Shown in pieces: positions 1 through 5,346 of a stretch of 5,346 nt of DNA. The notes below the pieces were generated by a model, which saw only the letters and a program-made list of their open reading frames with translations, was not told the origin of the DNA and ran no database searches. Within the stretch, counting starts at the first letter, position 1, and the number at the start of each line of letters is the position of its first letter. The DNA is from Candidatus Pelagibacter sp. (GTDB lineage Bacteria > Pseudomonadota > Alphaproteobacteria > Pelagibacterales > Pelagibacteraceae): positions 1 to 5,346 of the forward strand of contig JABMNQ010000064.1 in assembly GCA_013204495.1 (NCBI GenBank), given 5' to 3'. The position numbers and the translations under genes were made by a program.

Positions 1-2135
<2,135 letters not shown>

Positions 2136-2142
2136 TTACAAC

Positions 2143-2148
2143 AGTATA
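2143..2148 (-). promoter_or_regulatory. Possible -10 element for coxB-coxA
   Basis: Reading the minus strand, TATACT lies 7 nt before the coxB ATG. It differs from TATAAT at one position. No good -35 box is present at 16-18 nt; the nearest is a TGTAAA-like hexamer at 18. If it is used, transcription would begin at about position 2136 and the mRNA would be almost leaderless, which would fit the lack of a Shine-Dalgarno sequence. AT-rich DNA makes such matches by chance, so this is tentative. Confidence 0.25.
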
Positions 2149-2177
2149 TAAAGTGCTTTCATAAAATTTACACTTTA
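2149..2177. repeat. Short dyad TAAAGTG / CACTTTA upstream of coxB
   Basis: A perfect 7-bp inverted repeat (2149-2155 with 2171-2177) is separated by 15 nt in the 63-bp gap between rsmE and coxB. It lies just upstream of the -10-like TATACT on the minus strand, where a regulator site would fit. As RNA it would form only a weak, wide-looped hairpin, so it is a poor terminator for rsmE. Seven-base arms can arise by chance in DNA of this composition. Confidence 0.2.
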
Positions 2178-2198
2178 GATTTTGTCGCATAAAAACCA

Positions 2199-2900
2199 TC
2201 AATTAATTAAATAACTGACGATAGATAGAGCTGAAATTACTGCAGTTTCTGATCTTAGTATATTTTCGTTTATTTTGATTGGTTGAACCCCCTTAAAGGC
2301 AAGAATCTGCTCTCTTTCATCTTCGGAAAAATCACCTTCAGGACCGATTATAACACACGTTGGATTACTGGTAAATTTTTCTAAATCTATTTTTTTATTT
2401 TGAGAGTTTAGATCAGTAAATATTATATCCATTTTTTCATTAATTAAAAAATCTTTTAAAGATTTAGGTTCATCAATAGATGGTACATTTATTCGGTTAG
2501 ATTGTTCAGCAGCCTCTATAATTACTTTTTCTAATCTTTCTTTATTAATTTTTCTAACTATCGTTCTATCAAATATAATAGGTATAAATTTTGTAACCCC
2601 AAGCTCTGTTGCTTTTTGAATCATGAAGTTAAAATAATTTGATTTAATAGGTGAGAAAGCTAGCCACATTTCTTTCATACTTTCTTTTTTTCTTAATTGT
2701 TTTGTAATATTAAATTCAACTATACTTTTTGAAATATTTAAAATTTTTGCTTCCCATTCTCCACCGTTGTTAAATAAAGAAAAAACTTCATTAACTTTAA
2801 CTCTCATCACTTTACTCACATAGTGAGATTGTGATTTATCAAGTATGGCAGTTAAATTAATTGATAAACTTTCTTTAAAAAATAATCTAATATTACTCAT
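2199..2900 (-). CDS. rsmE: 16S rRNA (uracil-1498-N3)-methyltransferase
   Basis: This 233-residue SPOUT-class methyltransferase uses S-adenosylmethionine to methylate N3 of U1498 in 16S rRNA on the small ribosomal subunit. The N-terminal PUA-like RNA-binding domain is marked by HYVSKVMRV at 26-34. The C-terminal trefoil-knot domain shows the family motifs in order: QKATELGV at 95-102, EAAEQSNR at 129-136, IGPEGDFSEDE at 185-195 and LRSETAVISAL at 215-225, the last two forming the SAM-binding knot. Length is typical (about 230-250). The start at 2900 gives the expected MSNIRLFF beginning, and nothing further upstream is plausible because a divergent gene starts 17 bp away. It lies 63 bp upstream of coxB on the same strand; whether the two are cotranscribed is not clear, since no strong terminator is seen between them. 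Confidence 0.96.
   Translation of the reverse strand: MSNIRLFFKESLSINLTAILDKSQSHYVSKVMRVKVNEVFSLFNNGGEWEAKILNISKSIVEFNITKQLRKKESMKEMWLAFSPIKSNYFNFMIQKATELGVTKFIPIIFDRTIVRKINKERLEKVIIEAAEQSNRINVPSIDEPKSLKDFLINEKMDIIFTDLNSQNKKIDLEKFTSNPTCVIIGPEGDFSEDEREQILAFKGVQPIKINENILRSETAVISALSIVSYLIN
2861..2888 (+). promoter_or_regulatory. Possible promoter for the haloacid dehalogenase gene, inside rsmE
   Basis: TTGATA at 2861-2866 matches the -35 consensus at five of six positions, and TAATCT at 2883-2888 is a weak -10 at a 16-nt spacing. Transcription would begin near 2895, giving a leader of about 23 nt without a Shine-Dalgarno sequence. The element would lie within the 5' end of the divergent rsmE gene, as any promoter for this gene almost must, because only 17 bp separate the two start codons. 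The -10 is poor, so confidence is low. Confidence 0.2.
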
Positions 2901-2917
2901 TAATTTTAATTTAATTT

Positions 2918-3580
2918 ATGAAGAATATTAAAGCAATAATTTTTGATGCATATGGCACTTTATTTGATGTCAATTCAGCAGCAGAAAAATGTAAAGATAA
3001 AATTGGTGATAAGTGGGAAGGTTTTGCTAATTACTGGCGAACTACTCAATTAGAATACACTTGGCTTAGAAGTTTAATGAATAGACATAAAGACTTTTGG
3101 CAAGTGACAGAAGATAGTTTAGATAAATCAATGAAGACATTTGACATAAATGCCTCAATGAAAAATGAATTATTAAACCTTTATAAGGTGCTCTCACCCT
3201 TTAAAGAAGTGCCTGAAGTTTTAAAAAAACTAAAAGAAAAAAATTATAAATTAGGTATTCTTTCTAATGGAACACCTTCTCTTCTTAATGAGTTAGTTAA
3301 GAATAATAATTTAGATAATATATTTGATGATATATTTTCAGTTGAAGAAGTTGGAATTTATAAACCAGACTCAAAAGTTTACGACATCCCCATTAAAAAA
3401 TATAAAATACAAAAAGAAGAAGTTGCATTTTTAAGTGCTAATACTTGGGACGTATCCGGTGGCGGAAATTATGGTTACAGTTCTATTTGGGTAAATAGAA
3501 ATAATAATATTTTTGATAACCTTGATTACAAACCTAAAAATGAAGTTAAAAACTTAAATCAGTTACTTGATATTATCTAA
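2918..3580 (+). CDS. (S)-2-haloacid dehalogenase, type II (HAD superfamily)
   Basis: This 220-residue cytosolic hydrolase is predicted to convert L-2-haloalkanoic acids to D-2-hydroxy acids through an aspartyl-ester intermediate. It has the L-DEX residue set nearly position for position: nucleophile Asp10 in DAYGTLFD, Thr14, Arg41 (YWRTTQLEYTWLRSL), Ser116-Asn117 in LSNG, Lys149 in YKPD, Tyr155, then Ser173, Asn175 and Asp178 in SANTWDVSGG. Pocket residues Tyr12, Leu45, Phe60 and Trp177 also match. The SxNxWD signature separates type II dehalogenases from phosphatase-type HAD proteins, which have DxDG(T/V) in motif I. The start at 2918 is fixed by the motif-I aspartate at residue 10. No Shine-Dalgarno sequence is visible. 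Its last 8 bases overlap the 3' end of the convergent hxlR gene. The fold and catalytic class are well supported; the natural substrate is unknown. Confidence 0.93.
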   Translation: MKNIKAIIFDAYGTLFDVNSAAEKCKDKIGDKWEGFANYWRTTQLEYTWLRSLMNRHKDFWQVTEDSLDKSMKTFDINASMKNELLNLYKVLSPFKEVPEVLKKLKEKNYKLGILSNGTPSLLNELVKNNNLDNIFDDIFSVEEVGIYKPDSKVYDIPIKKYKIQKEEVAFLSANTWDVSGGGNYGYSSIWVNRNNNIFDNLDYKPKNEVKNLNQLLDII

Positions 3581-3932
3581 TTCTATTTTCTTCAAAATTT
3601 TTATTTAATTTTGATGAAATTATATGTGTATTTCTTTTATTCCACTCTGAAAAAGATCTTAAGATGGGCATAACTGAAAGGCCAAATTCAGTAAGTGAAT
3701 ACTCAACTTTGGGTGGCATTATCTGAATAACTTTTCTATTTACTATTCCATCTGCTTCTAATTCTTTGAGCTGCTTGGATAACATTTGTTGAGTGATGGT
3801 TTTTAAACTTTTTTTAAATTCACCAAATCTAACTTTTTTATTATTTAATAAAGAAAATAAAATTCTAATTTTCCACTTACCTCCGAGGAAGTAAATTGCT
3901 CTTTCTGCAGGACAATCTATTAAATGTTTCAT
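3573..3932 (-). CDS. HxlR-family winged-helix transcriptional regulator
   Basis: This 119-residue DNA-binding protein belongs to the HxlR (MarR-like) family, whose members such as YodB and HypR of Bacillus respond to electrophiles, quinones or disulfide stress. The signature CPAERAIYFLGGKWKIRIL (7-25) is at the N-terminus. The recognition region ITQQMLSKQLKELEADGIV (46-64) and the beta-wing ending PPKVEYSLTEFG (73-84) follow. Cys7 occupies the position of the conserved redox-sensing cysteine of the family and is the only cysteine, so sensing by alkylation or by an intermolecular disulfide is possible (inference). It is transcribed away from the CDGSH gene at 4027, with a 94-bp shared upstream region. 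This makes autoregulation and control of that operon likely. No clear Shine-Dalgarno sequence precedes its ATG. The 3' end overlaps the dehalogenase gene by 8 bp. Confidence 0.94.
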   Translation of the reverse strand: MKHLIDCPAERAIYFLGGKWKIRILFSLLNNKKVRFGEFKKSLKTITQQMLSKQLKELEADGIVNRKVIQIMPPKVEYSLTEFGLSVMPILRSFSEWNKRNTHIISSKLNKNFEENRIR

Positions 3933-3945
3933 GGTATGTTTTTAT

Positions 3946-3955
3946 ATACTAGTAT
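3946..3955. promoter_or_regulatory. Candidate HxlR operator palindrome ATACTAGTAT
   Basis: This perfect 10-bp palindrome lies in the divergent region between hxlR and the CDGSH gene. It contains facing TACT and AGTA half-sites, similar to the TACT...AGTA inverted repeats known for the YodB/CatR branch of HxlR regulators, though here without a spacer. It sits just downstream of the TATAAT at 3957-3962 on the minus strand and would cover the likely hxlR transcription start near 3950, a standard place for autorepression. The symmetry does not extend past 10 bp. Binding is inferred. Confidence 0.4.
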
Positions 3956-3956
3956 G

Positions 3957-3962
3957 ATTATA
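3957..3962 (-). promoter_or_regulatory. Likely -10 box of hxlR
   Basis: On the minus strand this is a perfect TATAAT, 24 nt before the hxlR ATG, which would put the transcription start near 3950. No convincing -35 hexamer exists at 17 nt (CTATGA); a TTGCTA lies at a 20-nt spacing. A weak -35 would be consistent with a regulated promoter, but AT richness makes chance matches common. Confidence 0.4.
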
Positions 3963-3969
3963 TTGCCTT

Positions 3970-3994
3970 ATTGCTTTATTCATAGCAAAGTAAT
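3970..3994. repeat. Imperfect dyad between hxlR and the CDGSH gene
   Basis: ATTGCTTT (3970-3977) pairs with AAAGTAAT (3987-3994) across a 9-nt loop, with one G-T mismatch (a wobble pair in RNA). It overlaps a weak possible promoter for the plus-strand operon (TTGCTT at 3971-3976, TAGATA at 3994-3999, 17-nt spacing). It could be a second regulator site or chance symmetry in AT-rich DNA. Confidence 0.2.
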
Positions 3995-4026
3995 AGATAC
4001 AGGTCAATCAAATTGAAAGGATACAA

Positions 4027-4263
4027 ATGACTAAAGGACAAAAAGCAGGTGATGGACCAATTGCAGTTGAAGTTGAAAAAAATAAATCTTATTACTGGTG
4101 TTCATGTGGTAAATCAAAAAATCAACCCTTTTGTGATGCTTCACACAAAGGTACAGAATTTACTCCAGTTGCATACAAAGCTGAAGAAACAAAAAAAGTA
4201 TTTTTTTGCGCTTGTAAACAAACTAACAACCAGCCTCTTTGTGATGGCTCACATAGCAAATAA
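4027..4263 (+). CDS. Dual-CDGSH iron-sulfur protein (copy 1)
   Basis: This 78-residue soluble protein has two CDGSH-type [2Fe-2S] motifs, the arrangement of the CISD3/MiNT class. Each motif supplies three Cys and one His. Motif 1 uses Cys25, Cys27, Cys36 and His40 (CSCGKSKNQPFCDASH); motif 2 uses Cys61, Cys63, Cys72 and His76 (CACKQTNNQPLCDGSH). In motif 1 the glycine of CDG is alanine. There is no signal peptide or membrane segment, so it should be cytosolic. The family binds labile, redox-active clusters used in electron or cluster transfer; the partner here is unknown. AAAGGA at 4016-4021 is a good ribosome binding site 5 nt before the ATG. It is the first gene of the plus-strand cluster and faces hxlR. 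A paralogue with the same ligand spacing starts at 5057. Confidence 0.95.
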   Translation: MTKGQKAGDGPIAVEVEKNKSYYWCSCGKSKNQPFCDASHKGTEFTPVAYKAEETKKVFFCACKQTNNQPLCDGSHSK

Positions 4264-4268
4264 CAATT

Positions 4269-4274
4269 AGGAGG
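4269..4274 (+). promoter_or_regulatory. Perfect Shine-Dalgarno AGGAGG
   Basis: A full AGGAGG lies 6 nt before the ATG at 4281 and fixes that start. It stands out because most other genes in this window have weak or no Shine-Dalgarno sequence, so the small protein that follows may be made at a high level. Confidence 0.85.
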
Positions 4275-4280
4275 ATTAAT

Positions 4281-4550
4281 ATGGTTAAAATAATTGGTAG
4301 CTTTGAAGTTGAAAATTGGGACCACTGGAAAAAGGGATTTGATGAACATGCAGAAGCTAGATTAAAAGTTGGAATTAAAACTATCTATGTTGGACATGAA
4401 TTAGAAAATTCAAATAAAGTTCATATGGTATTTGAAACACCCGAAGCTGATTCATTGCAAAAATTTATGCAACAACCTGAAAACCAAGAAGTTATTAAAA
4501 ATTCAGGACACAAAAGAGAAACAACTGTAATGGTCGTTTGTTCAGACTAA
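4281..4550 (+). CDS. Small alpha/beta protein of unknown function (ABM/DUF3764-like fold)
   Basis: I do not recognise this 89-residue protein with certainty. The predicted pattern is strand (2-9), amphipathic helix rich in W and H (12-28), strand (33-38), strand (46-52), helix (55-66), strand (80-87). This resembles the ferredoxin-like dimeric alpha+beta barrel of antibiotic-biosynthesis-monooxygenase-type and DUF3764-type proteins. Features seen are Trp13, His15 and Trp16, and His23 in GFDEHAEARLKVG; a GHE at 38-40; and a single Cys87 near the C-terminus. There is no signal peptide or membrane helix. It starts 17 nt after the first CDGSH gene with a perfect AGGAGG, and its stop overlaps the start of the DoxX gene by one base (TAATG), so the three genes very probably form one operon. 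The coding call is firm; the fold is inferred and the function is unknown. Confidence 0.85.
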   Translation: MVKIIGSFEVENWDHWKKGFDEHAEARLKVGIKTIYVGHELENSNKVHMVFETPEADSLQKFMQQPENQEVIKNSGHKRETTVMVVCSD

Positions 4551-4960
4551 TGATTAAAACAAATAAAAAAACAAAAAATATGAATAACATCTTAGACCTG
4601 ACTGGAAGAATATTTATCTCTCTAATTTTTTTATTAAGTGGAATTAACAAAATTGGAAACTATGAGGGTACAGTTGGCTGGATGGAGTCTTTGGGTATGC
4701 CTGGAATTTTTTTAATACCAGCAATCATACTTGAGATAGGTGCACCAATATTAATTATGATTGGATATAAAGTAAAAGTCTCAGCAGCTTTATTAAGTAT
4801 ATTTTGTATTGTTACAGCAGTTATTTTTCATAATGACCTTTCTGATCAAATGCAATTTATATCCTTTATGAAAAATATTGCTCTTGCTGGGGGTTTTTTA
4901 TTCTTAGTTGTTAATGAAACAAAAGATTTCAGCCTAGATAAAAAATTAAATAATCGTTAA
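4550..4960 (+). CDS. DoxX-family integral membrane protein
   Basis: This 136-residue protein has four predicted membrane helices at about 17-34, 51-72, 76-94 and 104-121, the layout of the DoxX/SURF4-like family. Family marks are GR at 19-20, LLSGINKI at 28-35, a charged Glu62 inside helix 2 (LEIGAP), His94 at the end of helix 3 and MKNIALAGG at 107-115. DoxX proteins are membrane subunits tied to quinone or thiosulfate oxidation and, in some bacteria, to membrane-linked oxidative stress complexes; the reaction here cannot be deduced. I chose the ATG at 4550 because it overlaps the upstream stop as TAATG, typical of translational coupling. An in-frame ATG at 4580 (126 residues, beginning MNNILDLTGR) is a real alternative, since it starts closer to helix 1. 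Neither has a Shine-Dalgarno sequence. An ATG at 4538 is also in frame but would overlap the upstream gene by 13 bases. Confidence 0.88.
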   Translation: MIKTNKKTKNMNNILDLTGRIFISLIFLLSGINKIGNYEGTVGWMESLGMPGIFLIPAIILEIGAPILIMIGYKVKVSAALLSIFCIVTAVIFHNDLSDQMQFISFMKNIALAGGFLFLVVNETKDFSLDKKLNNR

Positions 4961-4971
4961 TTAACTAAATA

Positions 4972-5008
4972 TATAAGTGTCTTAATAATTTAAATTAAGA
5001 CACTTATA
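4972..5008. terminator. Perfect 15-bp inverted repeat, probable bidirectional-type hairpin
   Basis: The arms 4972-4986 and 4994-5008 are exact reverse complements around a 7-nt loop (AATTTAA). The core of the left arm reads AAGTGTCTTAAT. It begins 12 nt after the doxX stop and ends 48 bp before the second CDGSH start. As RNA it would be a stable hairpin for this composition, well placed to end the upstream operon. The following bases (AAAATTACATATTATTTT) are not a clean U-tract, so a classical intrinsic terminator is not proven. It could instead be an mRNA-stabilising 3' end or an operator for the next gene. Confidence 0.6.
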
Positions 5009-5056
5009 AAAATTACATATTATTTTAAAATTTAATTTATTAGAGTAAGGGTATTA

Positions 5057-5346
5057 ATGGACAAGCCAACTATAGCAGATAATAAACCTAAAAAAGTAGA
5101 GTTAGTAAAAAATGAAGAGTACATGTTTTGCACTTGCGGAAAATCCAAAAACCAACCATTTTGTGATTGGTCTCATGCTGGTACTTCATTTGAGCCTATA
5201 AGTTTTAGAGCTGAGGAAACTGATGATGCTTATCTTTGTATGTGTAAACATAGTAGTACCAAACCTTATTGTGACGGTACGCATAAAAATTTTACTTCTG
5301 ATCAAATTAATAAATCACAAGAAGTTTCAAGCACTAATGAAATAAA
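5057..5346 (+). CDS. Dual-CDGSH iron-sulfur protein (copy 2), 3' end beyond window
   Basis: The 96 visible codons encode a second cytosolic protein with two CDGSH-type [2Fe-2S] motifs. Ligands are Cys25, Cys27, Cys36 and His40 (CTCGKSKNQPFCDWSH) and Cys61, Cys63, Cys72 and His76 (CMCKHSSTKPYCDGTH). These are exactly the positions in the gene at 4027. By my ungapped count 39 of 78 residues are identical, so the two are paralogues. The CDG glycine of motif 1 is tryptophan here, a large change next to the cluster. TAAGGG at 5046-5051 is a ribosome binding site 5 nt before the ATG. Unlike copy 1, which ends two residues after the last ligand, this reading frame continues at least 20 residues as a polar stretch rich in S, N, K and E. 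That stretch could be a tail or a linker to another domain; the end is not visible. Confidence 0.93.
   Translation, partial: MDKPTIADNKPKKVELVKNEEYMFCTCGKSKNQPFCDWSHAGTSFEPISFRAEETDDAYLCMCKHSSTKPYCDGTHKNFTSDQINKSQEVSSTNEI

Noticed and set aside
2199..2900. Foreign origin of rsmE or its neighbours by base composition
   Set aside because: All genes share the same A/T-rich codon style; the higher G+C in coxA and coxB is what conserved membrane and copper-site residues would give.
4049..4270. Open frames in another phase of the plus strand (4049-4270) and on the minus strand (4122-4349)
   Set aside because: Both overlap the CDGSH gene, whose ligand motifs are unmistakable, and neither gives a recognisable protein.
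4538..4549. Longer DoxX start at the ATG at 4538
   Set aside because: It would overlap the upstream gene by 13 bases, adds MFRL without family support, and has no Shine-Dalgarno sequence; the TAATG at 4548-4552 is the better coupled start.

Overview
The window looks like chromosomal DNA of an AT-rich, streamlined alphaproteobacterium, most likely a marine SAR11/Pelagibacterales-type organism. This rests on very high A+T even in coding regions, almost no intergenic space, standard stop codons including TGA, and an aa3-type cytochrome oxidase whose subunits I and II read as alphaproteobacterial. The assignment is inferred from sequence style and family knowledge, not from a database search. I see no rRNA, tRNA, CRISPR array, insertion sequence or broken gene.

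Left part (1-2900), all on the minus strand and read right to left: rsmE (16S rRNA m3U1498 methyltransferase), then coxB and coxA (cytochrome c oxidase subunits II and I). coxA starts one base past the coxB stop and runs off the left edge, with 439 codons visible and roughly 100 missing. The oxidase genes are the terminal electron-transfer module, and every copper, heme and proton-channel residue I looked for is present.

Middle (2918-3932): a plus-strand type II HAD-superfamily (S)-2-haloacid dehalogenase with a complete catalytic set starts only 17 bp from the divergent rsmE start. It overlaps by 8 bp at its 3' end with a convergent HxlR-family winged-helix regulator that carries the conserved N-terminal cysteine.

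Right part (3933-5346): divergent from hxlR lies a plus-strand cluster. It holds a dual-CDGSH iron-sulfur protein, a small alpha/beta protein of unknown function with a perfect AGGAGG site, a four-helix DoxX-family membrane protein, a perfect 15-bp inverted repeat, and a second dual-CDGSH protein that runs off the right edge. The two CDGSH proteins are about 50% identical without gaps and have all eight cluster ligands at the same positions.

A redox-type regulator facing two iron-sulfur proteins and a DoxX protein suggests a small redox or electrophile-stress response module. That is the most interesting unit here, but its function is inferred from context only. A 10-bp palindrome just downstream of a perfect TATAAT in front of hxlR is a plausible operator.
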